A DNA stretch of 64,000 nucleotides from positions 18,286 through 82,285 of the forward strand of contig JAMLHA010000013.1 in NCBI GenBank assembly GCA_023957475.1, written 5' to 3'. This document shows positions 46,044 to 55,037 of the stretch, piece after piece; position 1 is the stretch's first letter; each line of letters opens with the position of its first letter. This DNA comes from Crocinitomicaceae bacterium (GTDB taxonomy: Bacteria; Bacteroidota; Bacteroidia; Flavobacteriales_D; Crocinitomicaceae). A program made the position numbers and the translations under genes. Below the pieces are notes generated by a model. It was not told where the DNA came from. It made no database searches and saw only the letters and a program-made list of their open reading frames with translations.

Positions 46044-48011
46044 ATGTACTATTTTGCTTACGGTTCGAATATGTTTACTTACAGACTTGAAAAAAGAGTC
46101 GGTAGAGTTCAAATTATAGGGATTGGGTTATTGCCGAAATATTCCCTGATATTCAATAAAATATCAAAAGATGGTTCTTTAAAAGCAAATATATCTTTAA
46201 ATGATAATCATAACGTTTACGGTGTGATATTTAAAATTAATCCTAGCAAAAAAGAAGAATTAGGCAAAGCTGAGGGGCTTGGCAAAGGATATATTGAAAA
46301 AAAAATTGAAGTTGAACATATACAATCAAAGGAAAAAATTAAGGTATTTACTTATATAGCAGATTCTATTGATGATTCTAACAGGAATATGCCTTATGAC
46401 TGGTATGTTGAACTCATTAAAATTGGTGCCGAAGAACATAATTTACCAATAAATTACGTAGATAAGATAAAGTCTATACCGTCCAAAAAAGATGAAAATG
46501 TTTTAAGAAACAATACTGCTGAATACTTAGTAAAAGAGAGTAAAGCGATAAAGAAATACTTATCTGAAAGTTTTGAATACTTATTTAAGTTGACCACACC
46601 TAAAGAATTTGAAATTAGCATAAAAGACCACGCTTTACACAATCGAAAAATATTAATTGAAAAAGCTGAAAAAGGTTTTGCATTTCAAACCGATAGTGTT
46701 ATCCCGAAAGGTATTCAAAGACATAAAGAACTTCAAGTATCAGGGAAAAAACTTCAATTAAAAGAAGGAGGCGAAGACACAAAGCTATTCATTGATGGAA
46801 AACATTTTCTTTTAAATAATATTGAATACGACTTTGACAACACTCTAAAACTTCTTAGTGGAGCAATTAACTCTATTGGTAATGCAACAATCGAAGAATT
46901 TAGCAACAAGTATTTACGCCTCATAATACCAATAGCTAAAAAAATGCGAATAATTAACGACTACCAATGCAGAGGATTTGTCGTTGATTACAAATTAAGA
47001 ACTGGGTTACTAATTTTAGAAATAAACAAAAAGCCTTTCCACTTATTTGAATTAAAATATGGAGAAAAGGACTATTTGGTAATTGATTGTGTTGAAAAAT
47101 ATTCTCTAGCTGAATTTCAAAATTGTTGTCAAACGATATTACTTACATATGCATTTCTTTCAGGAGATTATCATTCAGACGAAGGATATTATTTAGGTTT
47201 TGATGATGCATCTTTGGAAATACCTAAACATATTTTGTTTCATACATTTAGTGATTCTCACTATAATTTAAATGCTGCCTTTACAACTAACGCATATTTT
47301 GGTTTAGACTTAGAAAATATCAAGAGGGATGAAAAAGGTTTTATAGATGAAGAAACGAGAAAAGAGCAATTTAAGGATATAATGTTTTTCCCTTCATCAG
47401 TTTTCAGTAACATCTGTCAGATTGCAATAGAAAATGAAAAAATATTTAGGTCGTTACTACTCTTAATATTTAATCAAGCATCTACGTTAGAAATTAAAAT
47501 CCCAATTCAGTATGTGGCTATTGAAGCTCTAACAGGTGCAATTATAAAGAAAGGCAATTCAGAATTAAAGCCCATCTCTGAAACTGAATTGGCAAACAAA
47601 CTAATAGATGAGTTAAAAAACGTCACAGAGAAATTTTTAAATGAAAATAAAATTCAGATAGAAGATAATGACTTGATTTCTCCATTATTTAAAAGACTTA
47701 ACTCTTTAAACGCACCAACAAATACAGATAAATTAAGTAAACCATTTGCTGAAGTGGGCTACACAATTTCAGATGAAGAAAAGAAAATCATTAAACTTAG
47801 AGATACATTTCTACACGGAAGTATAAAGTCCTTTGGAAATCTAGATGATGACTTTAAAGGGTTATTCTACATTTCTTTAAAGCTTCATTTTCTAATTTGT
47901 ATTCTACTATTGAAAAATGCTGGTTTCGAAGGTCGAATTATTAATTATCCAAAACTTTACGAGTATATAACCGAAAAGTATTTGGAAGAAGAAGTTTTGC
48001 GTAAAATTTAA
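46044..48011 (+). CDS. Gamma-glutamylcyclotransferase-like domain fused to a HEPN-like domain
   Basis: 655 residues. The N-terminus (about 1-130) has the GGCT/AIG2 fold marks YFAYGSNM (3-10), VYGVIFKI, and LGKAEGLGKGYIEKKIEV with a Glu (77) at the catalytic position. The remaining ~500 residues lack a recognised enzyme, but the C-terminal helices contain KLRDTFLHGSIK: R586-x4-H591, the RxxxxH motif of HEPN ribonucleases, in a context like ApeA-type abortive-infection proteins. The gene follows hsdR by 14 bp and precedes the Argonaute gene by 11 bp, so a defence role is inferred. The fusion is unfamiliar to me. Confidence 0.65.
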   Translation: MYYFAYGSNMFTYRLEKRVGRVQIIGIGLLPKYSLIFNKISKDGSLKANISLNDNHNVYGVIFKINPSKKEELGKAEGLGKGYIEKKIEVEHIQSKEKIKVFTYIADSIDDSNRNMPYDWYVELIKIGAEEHNLPINYVDKIKSIPSKKDENVLRNNTAEYLVKESKAIKKYLSESFEYLFKLTTPKEFEISIKDHALHNRKILIEKAEKGFAFQTDSVIPKGIQRHKELQVSGKKLQLKEGGEDTKLFIDGKHFLLNNIEYDFDNTLKLLSGAINSIGNATIEEFSNKYLRLIIPIAKKMRIINDYQCRGFVVDYKLRTGLLILEINKKPFHLFELKYGEKDYLVIDCVEKYSLAEFQNCCQTILLTYAFLSGDYHSDEGYYLGFDDASLEIPKHILFHTFSDSHYNLNAAFTTNAYFGLDLENIKRDEKGFIDEETRKEQFKDIMFFPSSVFSNICQIAIENEKIFRSLLLLIFNQASTLEIKIPIQYVAIEALTGAIIKKGNSELKPISETELANKLIDELKNVTEKFLNENKIQIEDNDLISPLFKRLNSLNAPTNTDKLSKPFAEVGYTISDEEKKIIKLRDTFLHGSIKSFGNLDDDFKGLFYISLKLHFLICILLLKNAGFEGRIINYPKLYEYITEKYLEEEVLRKI

Positions 48012-48022
48012 TTTAGTAAAGT

Positions 48023-51000
48023 ATGCATAGAATAGACAAGGATACCTTTCTGCGAAGTTTTAAAGTACTTTCAAATCAGTCGTTTGATTTGTTGCTTGGA
48101 GCAGGTGCGTCTATTTCTTCTGGCATTCCCTCAGGTAGTGATTTAGTTTGGCATTTCAAAAGAGAGATTTTAAGCAGTAGCGGTAAAATTAATGGCAAAA
48201 AATTTCAGGATTTAAAAATAGAGGACAACAAAAAAATCATTCAAAGCTACTTTGCGGAAAAAGGAGAAAGTCACATTATAAATCCCTATTCACACTATTT
48301 CAATGAATGTTATCCCGACCCGTTAGTAAGGAAAGATTTTCTAACAAGTTTGGTTAGAGATAAAAAACCCTCTATTGGTTTTATGTGCCTTTCGGCATTG
48401 ATTGAAAAACAAAAAATCAATACTGTTTGGACAACAAACTTTGATGACTTAATTGAAAAAGCAATTAATGGATTAAATTACAAAAGCTGTCAAATTGTTT
48501 CGCCAGATAATGCAAGCACTGTTCAACAATTTAAAACAGATATTCCAACAGTTGTAAAACTTCACGGAGATTTTCGATATGACCCATTACAAAATACTGA
48601 TGAGGAACTTCAAAAATTAGAAAAAAGTTTGCACCAATATTTTTTAGATGCTTCTTCAAAAAGAGGTTTGTTAGTAGTTGGATATTCAGGTAGTGACGAA
48701 TCTGTTTTGCAAACTCTTGAAACGGCATTGGAAAAGCCAAACGCATTTCCGAAAGGCTTAATTTGGTGTATTCCAAAAGATGTTTCACCAAATGACCGTT
48801 TAACTCAACTTATAGAAAAAGCTAACAAACAAAATCAACGGTCAGGATTTATGACCATTGATAGCTTTGATTATTTTCTTCACGAGTTATATAAAATATG
48901 TGATTTAAAAAACGAACACATTGATAAAATAGCAAGTGAACGCTTTGAACAAAGGCAATTTTTTAGATTGACTCAAAATCAATCTAATACCACACCAATT
49001 CTGTTAAATGCTGTAAAAGCTAAGAATTTCCCAAAAACTATATTCTCAACAAAAACCAAGATAAACGGAGAAGGGAAATGGAAAAAACTCCGAGAAGTTC
49101 TGAAAGATTCAAATGTAATAGCCTCTTTCAGCAAAGGAGAAACCTTATCGCTTTTCGGAAATGAAAGTGAAATAAAGGAACTGTTCAAGGATTATTTTAC
49201 AGATGAGCTAAAGTTAATAGACATTCCTGATTATATTTTCCATCAACCTGATTCATATTACATTGGTCTACTGTATGAATTGATTGAAAAATCTTTGGTA
49301 AATGATTATGACTTAGCATTACATACCAAAGGAAGTCAATTTAGAAAGGTTTATTCTGTGAACCACCCCATTAGTAAAGAAGAAGTTGATGGAATTCCCA
49401 AATGGTTTAACTTTTCAATTCCCGCAGGTATTCAGGTTTTTGAAGCATTTGAGTTTAAAGTAGAGTTTGTGAACAAAGAACTTTTCTTACTGATTTGTCC
49501 AACCATCCATATTCAAACCACCTCGGGAGAAGAGCCAGATAGGTTAACAGTTCAGAATATTACCAATACCATTGTTTCAAATCGCTATAATGGTAAATAT
49601 GGCAAGAAGCTAGGTTTTTGGTTTGGTGAATTAAAAAGAAGAAAATCAGACTTAACTTTTCGTTTAGGCGACTTTGAAATTAAGCTTTCTGAATATTATT
49701 CTACCGCAGCCAAAAAGATGGATGATTTCTTTTGTTTTGAGAGTTATTCTAAAGCTAAAGAACCTTTAATTTACTTTCATCACCAAGATGAAACAAAACA
49801 ATCTATACATCCGATAAACGGATTAAAAATTTTAGGGCCTTTAGAAGAAAGTTTCGGAGCTAATGGTGTTGCTACAAAAATTACTTTAGCTATTATCGCT
49901 CCTGATACAGGTTTTGAGAGGGTTAAAACTCATTTAGAATCATTGCTTAATTCAGTAAGTCCGTCAACTGAAAAAGAATACTTAAAAGATTTCCCAGGCT
50001 TTGACAAAGTTTATAAGAAACACTTAATAATACCAAATTCCATTCAAAATGAGTTTGTTGTTCCCATTAATAGCCAAGAGATTAAACATTATTCTGCAAT
50101 TCAGTTTTATGACTTAATCAAAAGTAAAATTGATAAACTTTCGACAAGAAGCACCGAAATTGATTGTGTAGTTATTTATATTCCTGATGCTTGGAAAAAT
50201 TTTAGAGAATTAAAAAACGAACAAACATTCTTTGACTTACACGATTCCTTGAAGCTGTATGGCGTAAAGAAAGGATTAAGGTTGCAATTTATTGAAGACA
50301 AATCTATTACATACAAAGACCAAGCAAAAATTAAATGGTGGCTTTCCTTAGGAATTTATGTAAAATCAAACGGGACACCTTGGAAAGTAAAAACTGATAA
50401 TACTGAAACTGCATTCGTAGGTTTGGGTTATGCTATTCGACAAAACGCAAGAAACAAAGTAGTTTTAGGAAGTAGCCAAATTTTTGATGGAAGCGGAAAC
50501 GGTTTGCGTTTCTTGCTTCAACCAATTGAAAAGCCTGTATACTTTGGTAAAAACCCATTTATGAGCAAAGATGATGCTTTCCGCTTGGTAAGTAACATTA
50601 GAAATACCTACCATAAAATAGACCCAATAATTGGGCTTAAAAAATTAGTGTTGCATAAAACGACACACTATACACGTGACGAAATCGAAGGAATTTGTAA
50701 TGCACTTGAAGGAATTGAAAATATCGAACTTTTGCAAATCCAACAATTCACTAATTGGAGAGCAATAAAGTTAAAGAAAGACTTTGCGACAGGCAAACAC
50801 ACCTTTGACGGCTATCCAATTGAACGAGGGACAATAATTCAATTAGACGAATTTAGTTTTCTTCTGTGGACACACGGAGTTGTTGAAAATCAGGAGCTAA
50901 ATGGAAAGTACTACCAAGGTAAAAGAGGAATTCCAACGCCTTTACTTATTAAAAGGTTTAGAGGCACAGACCCGATTGAAACAGTTGCAAACGATATTTT

Positions 51001-51145
51001 AAAACTGACTAAAATGAATTGGAACGGAGCTGAATTATATAAAACAATGCCTGTAACAATTGACTTTTCAAAAAGACTTTCAGTAATGGGTAAACAATTA
51101 GAAGAACTTGGAAACAAAGCCTATGATTTTAGATACTTCATATAG
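48023..51145 (+). CDS. Single-chain SIR2-APAZ-short Argonaute (SPARSA-like) defence protein
   Basis: 1,040 residues. SIR2 NADase domain at 1-290: LLLGAGASISSGIPSG, TTNFDD (N139), VVKLHGDF (H181) and VVGYSGSDESVL, so the NAD-cleaving site looks intact. The middle (about 320-570) fits the APAZ region. The C-terminal ~450 residues are MID-PIWI: KIKWWLSLGIYVKSNGTPWKV, VGLGYAIRQ, then KLVLHKTTHY, and the closing PLLIKRFRGTDPIETVANDILKLTKMNWNGAELYKTMPVTIDF. At the first PIWI catalytic position a Gly (VGLGY) replaces Asp, so it should not slice. By family knowledge, guide-directed recognition of invader DNA would trigger NAD depletion and cell death. Confidence 0.87.
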   Translation: MHRIDKDTFLRSFKVLSNQSFDLLLGAGASISSGIPSGSDLVWHFKREILSSSGKINGKKFQDLKIEDNKKIIQSYFAEKGESHIINPYSHYFNECYPDPLVRKDFLTSLVRDKKPSIGFMCLSALIEKQKINTVWTTNFDDLIEKAINGLNYKSCQIVSPDNASTVQQFKTDIPTVVKLHGDFRYDPLQNTDEELQKLEKSLHQYFLDASSKRGLLVVGYSGSDESVLQTLETALEKPNAFPKGLIWCIPKDVSPNDRLTQLIEKANKQNQRSGFMTIDSFDYFLHELYKICDLKNEHIDKIASERFEQRQFFRLTQNQSNTTPILLNAVKAKNFPKTIFSTKTKINGEGKWKKLREVLKDSNVIASFSKGETLSLFGNESEIKELFKDYFTDELKLIDIPDYIFHQPDSYYIGLLYELIEKSLVNDYDLALHTKGSQFRKVYSVNHPISKEEVDGIPKWFNFSIPAGIQVFEAFEFKVEFVNKELFLLICPTIHIQTTSGEEPDRLTVQNITNTIVSNRYNGKYGKKLGFWFGELKRRKSDLTFRLGDFEIKLSEYYSTAAKKMDDFFCFESYSKAKEPLIYFHHQDETKQSIHPINGLKILGPLEESFGANGVATKITLAIIAPDTGFERVKTHLESLLNSVSPSTEKEYLKDFPGFDKVYKKHLIIPNSIQNEFVVPINSQEIKHYSAIQFYDLIKSKIDKLSTRSTEIDCVVIYIPDAWKNFRELKNEQTFFDLHDSLKLYGVKKGLRLQFIEDKSITYKDQAKIKWWLSLGIYVKSNGTPWKVKTDNTETAFVGLGYAIRQNARNKVVLGSSQIFDGSGNGLRFLLQPIEKPVYFGKNPFMSKDDAFRLVSNIRNTYHKIDPIIGLKKLVLHKTTHYTRDEIEGICNALEGIENIELLQIQQFTNWRAIKLKKDFATGKHTFDGYPIERGTIIQLDEFSFLLWTHGVVENQELNGKYYQGKRGIPTPLLIKRFRGTDPIETVANDILKLTKMNWNGAELYKTMPVTIDFSKRLSVMGKQLEELGNKAYDFRYFI

Positions 51146-51154
51146 CCAACGCAC

Positions 51155-51223
51155 AAAAGCACACACATTGCCAAGTCGCACCAGCCGACACACAAGCCAA
51201 AACTTGGCAAAGAGTGTGCTTTT
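51155..51223. repeat. Hairpin P2 at the right end of the defence block
   Basis: AAAAGCACAC pairs with GTGTGCTTTT, ACA faces AGA, and TTGCCAAGT pairs with ACTTGGCAA; the loop is about 25 nt (CGCACCAGCCGACACACAAG...). Ten bases after the Argonaute stop; also a possible terminator. Confidence 0.8.
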
Positions 51224-51362
51224 CCCAACGCAGAAAGAAATTCAATTTTTTTTCTCCTTCCCTCTTGAAAAAATTAAAACACCCGACACACAAACCGACA
51301 CGACAAAGACCGTAGAACTCAACAATGGCAATGGTTTACAGACACGGACGACAAGAACGCCA

Positions 51363-51496
51363 GCACCTAACAGGCGTTTGGCTCAATGGCGGGTGAAGTG
51401 GTTAATTGAACATTCTACCTCGCATCAACTTTTGTGGTGTATTGACAGTTTTGTGCTCCGAAATCCGCCACTGCGCCAAGCGCCAAAACGTTAGCT
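51363..51496 (+). repeat. attC-like site 3
   Basis: Left core GCACCTAAC (51363-51371; fits RYYYAAC) is the complement of the start of the defence cassette, 38613-38621. Arms GGCGTTTGGC and GGCGG pair with CCGCC and GCCAAGCGCC. Right core GTTAGCT (51490-51496). Confidence 0.85.
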
Positions 51497-51519
51497 GTCA
51501 TTATAAAACAAAATCCCGT

Positions 51520-52917
51520 ATGAAAAAATCACTCTTTCTTTTAATCACAATTTTTATGACAAATTTATTATTTGCTCAAACAGAAAACTACAAAACTGCG
51601 ATTGATAATTTCCAATCGAATTATAACGCTGAAAAATATGACGAAATTTTCAATACTTTTTCGTCTGAAATGAAACAAGCATTACCACTTGAGCAAACGG
51701 TCGAATTTTTAAAAGGTCTTAAAAGCCAAGTTGGTAAAATTGAAAACAAAGAATTTATAACCTATCAACAAGAAACTTACGCAACGTACAAAACGAAGTT
51801 CGAAAAAATGGTTTTAGCAGTTAACATTTCGCTTGACAACGAAAATCTAATAAACGGACTTTTTATAAAACCTTATGAAGAACCAACACAAACAACGAAT
51901 AATACTATAAATTCACTGAACAATTATCCGAAAGAAATTTCCGAAATTATTTTTTCTAAAGTCAAAGACTTTCCCAATAACACTCAACTTTCTATTGCCA
52001 TAATTCAAAATGGGAAAACAAATTATTACGGAGTTATAAAACTTAATGACACTATAAAATCTATTGAAAATCAAACCAAAGTATTTGAAATTGGTTCTAT
52101 TACAAAAGTTTTTACATCAACTGTTTTGGCTTCGCTTGTAGAAGAAGGAAAAATCAAATTGACCGATAAAATAAATTCGTATTACTCATTTCCATTTAAA
52201 GACAATATCAATCTGAATTTTAAAGATTTAGCCAATCATACTTCAGGATTACCTCGATTGCCTGAAAATTTAGATTTATCAAACGAAGCCAATCCATACA
52301 AGAGCTACGGAAAAAATCAAATTGAAGAATATCTGAAAAACTTTCTGAAACTAGAGAATGCTAAAACTTATGCGTACTCAAATTTAGGAACCGGATTATT
52401 GGGTTACACTCTTGGATTAACTCAAAAAATGAGTTTTCAAAAGTTGTTACAGAATAAGGTTTTTGACAAATACAAAATGAAGAATTCGTTTATAAGTTCT
52501 AAAAATCTAAACGACAAACTTGTAAAAGGACAAAACCCAAATGGAGAAATTACGTCTAATTGGGATTGGGACGTATTGTTCGGAGCAGGAGGAATTTTAT
52601 CTACAACAGAAGATTTAGTAAAATTTGCAGAAGCACAATTCAATCCGAAAAACAAAGAACTAACATTGACAAGAACACCAACTTCAGACATTGACGAAAA
52701 TATGAAAATCGGTTTAGGTTGGCATTTAATAAAATCAAAAAACGGAAAAGATTTGGTTTGGCATAATGGAGGAACTAGAGGATATTCTTCTTCTATGACT
52801 TTAAATACTAACGACAAAACAGTTGTTATAATTCTATCAAACCTTTCCGCTTATCATACAAAAATGAGAAACATTGACGGATTGTGTTTTGAACTAATAA
52901 ACGAAATGGAAAAATAA
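51520..52917 (+). CDS. Serine hydrolase of the beta-lactamase/class C family
   Basis: 465 residues from ATG 51520, which gives a signal peptide (KKSLFLLITIFMTNLLFAQ) and lies 30 bp inside its cassette. An N-terminal DUF3887-like domain (about 22-115, YKTAIDNFQSNYNAEKYDEIFNTFSSEM) precedes the serine-hydrolase domain, with the SxxK motif FEIGSITKVFTS, YxN as YAYSNLGTG, and the third motif HNGGTRGYSS. Periplasmic; could act on peptides or beta-lactams, but most members of this broad family are not resistance enzymes. It is the only gene of its cassette. Confidence 0.9.
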   Translation: MKKSLFLLITIFMTNLLFAQTENYKTAIDNFQSNYNAEKYDEIFNTFSSEMKQALPLEQTVEFLKGLKSQVGKIENKEFITYQQETYATYKTKFEKMVLAVNISLDNENLINGLFIKPYEEPTQTTNNTINSLNNYPKEISEIIFSKVKDFPNNTQLSIAIIQNGKTNYYGVIKLNDTIKSIENQTKVFEIGSITKVFTSTVLASLVEEGKIKLTDKINSYYSFPFKDNINLNFKDLANHTSGLPRLPENLDLSNEANPYKSYGKNQIEEYLKNFLKLENAKTYAYSNLGTGLLGYTLGLTQKMSFQKLLQNKVFDKYKMKNSFISSKNLNDKLVKGQNPNGEITSNWDWDVLFGAGGILSTTEDLVKFAEAQFNPKNKELTLTRTPTSDIDENMKIGLGWHLIKSKNGKDLVWHNGGTRGYSSSMTLNTNDKTVVIILSNLSAYHTKMRNIDGLCFELINEMEK

Positions 52918-52921
52918 TAAC

Positions 52922-53117
52922 GACAGCTAACAAGGGTTTTGCAAAATGGCGGGGTAAAGTCTAAATTGAAAATTTGTGCTTCGTAATCCGCAAAAGCCAA
53001 TTTTATTGGCTTTTTTCATATATTAGCAAATAGAAATTGGCTTTTGCTACGTTCCGTCTAAATCGAAATTTTTCGCTTCGATTTTCCGCCACTTCGCAAA
53101 GCCCCGAATCGTTATAG
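52922..53117 (+). repeat. attC-like site 4, extended with a nested hairpin
   Basis: Left core GACAGCTAAC (52922-52931) is the exact complement of 51490-51499. Arms GGGTTTTGC and GGCGG pair with CCGCC and GCAAAGCCC. Right core GTTATAG (53111-53117). At about 196 bp it is the longest, because a perfect 14-bp inverted repeat (52990-53003 with 53034-53047) sits in its loop. Confidence 0.8.
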
Positions 53118-53132
53118 CCAATTTAGAATAAC

Positions 53133-54086
53133 ATGAAATATATATTGATACCTCTTCTCTTTCTGACCTTTAATCTATACGGTCAATATTGTCTGCCAAA
53201 TTTTAGGCAGGTTGATAAACAAATCGTTTTGCCCAATGATTTTACTGTGATGCTACGGACAGAGTTAATGGGAGACCTGATGGACATGTATGAAAAAGAT
53301 AAAAAGATATCATTTTATTATACTATTATCGGCGGTGGTCTTGGAGAAATCGTTTTTGATGGAGTCGTTGAATTGGATTGGCCTGAAATGCACTATAATA
53401 CTTATGATTGTATTTGTACCTATAATCCAGCTTATGAAATAGATGAAAAATATAGTGAAACTAATTCAAACGAGGAGGATGATTGTGTGATTTATCACCT
53501 TTATCTCAATGGGAATGATTTGATTGTCAACTTATCACTCAGAGGAGACCGACGAAATACGTATGAGATTTCGTTGAATTATAAGGGAGAATTGAACTGG
53601 GAAAGACACAATATAGATACCCTAAGTCTTGAACATAATTTGCCTCACCCAAATTCAATAAAGACAGAAGAAGACAAAGCAAAGTTTTTTAAATCCTATT
53701 TAGACAGTAAGTATGACCAGTTAGTTTCTCCACCTCAGGTGCAACCGTTGTATGATTCTCTGACAAAAACTTATACGTTAGAAGATAAAAATATTCAACT
53801 GATTCCTTTGTCTGATGAAGCATGTACCCCAACTAAAATAAAAGGAGAAAATTGGGAAATCTACCTCAATGGTTCTCTTTTTATTGACCCTGAAAAGGAC
53901 CAACCTTTGGTTAACTTTATAGGAGATAAAATGTTGATAGTTACGGTCTATAATGACGATGTTATAACATGCCCCACTTTGAGTGATACCTATCCATTGA
54001 TCTACTTTATTAATATGGAAGCTGGTCGAAAAAATTGCCAAACTTTGATTACCTATGGTTTGTTAAAAGAAATTGATGGGAGATGA
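53133..54086 (+). CDS. Secreted protein of unknown function
   Basis: 317 residues with a signal peptide (KYILIPLLFLTFNLYG, cleavage near YGQ). The mature protein is acidic and beta-rich (IVFDGVVELDWPEMHYNTYDCICTYNPAYEID, LYLNGNDLIVNLSLRGDRR) with several cysteines. I recognise no family. It starts 12 bp after the right core of site 4 and overlaps the next gene by 4 bp, so the two are expressed together and share one cassette. Confidence 0.72.
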   Translation: MKYILIPLLFLTFNLYGQYCLPNFRQVDKQIVLPNDFTVMLRTELMGDLMDMYEKDKKISFYYTIIGGGLGEIVFDGVVELDWPEMHYNTYDCICTYNPAYEIDEKYSETNSNEEDDCVIYHLYLNGNDLIVNLSLRGDRRNTYEISLNYKGELNWERHNIDTLSLEHNLPHPNSIKTEEDKAKFFKSYLDSKYDQLVSPPQVQPLYDSLTKTYTLEDKNIQLIPLSDEACTPTKIKGENWEIYLNGSLFIDPEKDQPLVNFIGDKMLIVTVYNDDVITCPTLSDTYPLIYFINMEAGRKNCQTLITYGLLKEIDGR

Positions 54087-55024
54087 AACATTTTTTTATA
54101 TTTTTCCTGCCCCTCCTTTGTGCTAACGTCTTTTCTCAAAAAGATTATTATGAATACGTTGAGCTTACACTCTATAACAGTCAAGGAGAAAAGATAGAAA
54201 ATGCTACAGTTTTAGTCGATGGGAAAACTGTTCCTTATGATTCCTCTAAACATTCATATTATTTGATTGACTCGATAAGCAAGAACTTCAAAGTGGAGGC
54301 TTCTTGTGAAGGGTATGAATCAATATCTTATTTACGAGAAAATCTTACTGGTTCAGGCAGTTCTTTCTTTAGATGCTTTTTTTACTTAAAACGGCCTTCA
54401 GAGAAATTTTATTATGTGAACAATTGGCTCAAAATACCTTATCAATCGCAACCGAATCAATTATTAGTCATATTGAATACTAAAGGTTTTCCAATTGATG
54501 ACAGTTTACGCCTTCAATTTGAGCGTGAAATTCAACAAAAGGTATTAAAAATTAGTCCTAACTTCCCTGAACCTCCATCAGATTTAGCAGAAGAATGGAT
54601 ATTTAAGTCAATACCGGAGTTAGAATATAGAATTGTCGTTGAAAAAGAGGATGGAAGTGATTTTGAGAGTGATTATTGTGAGGAATTGGCTTTTTTGAGG
54701 AGTTTAGATGAAGTAGTAGGTGCTGGACCTCTCATTATCCATTCAAATATAAATAAGTATCATACTATTACTTATGACCATAAAATTAGACTTTATCAGT
54801 TTGGTGTACATTACAATACTAAATTCCTAAAAGAGCGGAGTGAGGAAATTAATCAATTGGTCAAAAAAGTAGATAAACGCTTTTATTTCGATGAAAAAAC
54901 AAGAGTAATCGTTCTATCTCCAGACGTTAATGAAATACTACCTGAAATTATGGATAATTTGAGGGAAATCGGAATAACAGAGAACATGATAACGATGCTA
55001 TTTGAAATGAGTTATAATGATTAG
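54083..55024 (+). CDS. Secreted protein of unknown function, partner of the preceding gene
   Basis: 313 residues with a signal peptide (KHFFIFFLPLLCANVFSQ). The N-terminal part (VELTLYNSQGEKIENATVLVDGKTV, to about 100) looks like a carboxypeptidase-regulatory/CNA-B type beta-sandwich; the rest is charged and mixed, with no family I know. It overlaps the previous gene by 4 bp (ATGA). Both products are exported, so they may form a pair at the cell surface or periplasm. Confidence 0.7.
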   Translation: MKHFFIFFLPLLCANVFSQKDYYEYVELTLYNSQGEKIENATVLVDGKTVPYDSSKHSYYLIDSISKNFKVEASCEGYESISYLRENLTGSGSSFFRCFFYLKRPSEKFYYVNNWLKIPYQSQPNQLLVILNTKGFPIDDSLRLQFEREIQQKVLKISPNFPEPPSDLAEEWIFKSIPELEYRIVVEKEDGSDFESDYCEELAFLRSLDEVVGAGPLIIHSNINKYHTITYDHKIRLYQFGVHYNTKFLKERSEEINQLVKKVDKRFYFDEKTRVIVLSPDVNEILPEIMDNLREIGITENMITMLFEMSYND

Positions 55025-55037
55025 AAAAGAAACAAAC

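Larger units (their letters stand above)
38788..51253. mobile_element. Defence-island block bounded by an 18-bp perfect inverted repeat
   Basis: The left arm AAAAAAAATTGAATTTCT (38788-38805) is the exact reverse complement of 51236-51253. Just inside each arm lies a 65-70 bp hairpin (38819-38884 and 51155-51223). The block of 12,466 bp holds hsdM, hsdS, a Shedu-like nuclease, hsdR, a GGCT-HEPN-like fusion, and SIR2-APAZ-Argonaute. It is nested inside one attC-bounded unit (38613-51371). No transposase is inside; the repeat may be the end of a non-autonomous element or a relic of how the block was captured. Confidence 0.6.
51146..51519. other. Non-coding stretch between the Argonaute gene and the beta-lactamase-like gene
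   Basis: Contains hairpin P2 (51155-51223), the right 18-bp inverted-repeat arm (51236-51253), a Lys/Thr-rich A-rich spacer, and attC-like site 3 (51363-51496). No credible gene. Confidence 0.75.

Noticed and set aside
51520..52917. Antibiotic-resistance beta-lactamase
   Set aside because: The family motifs are those of the broad serine hydrolase/class C group with an added DUF3887-like domain; nothing in the sequence shows resistance activity.
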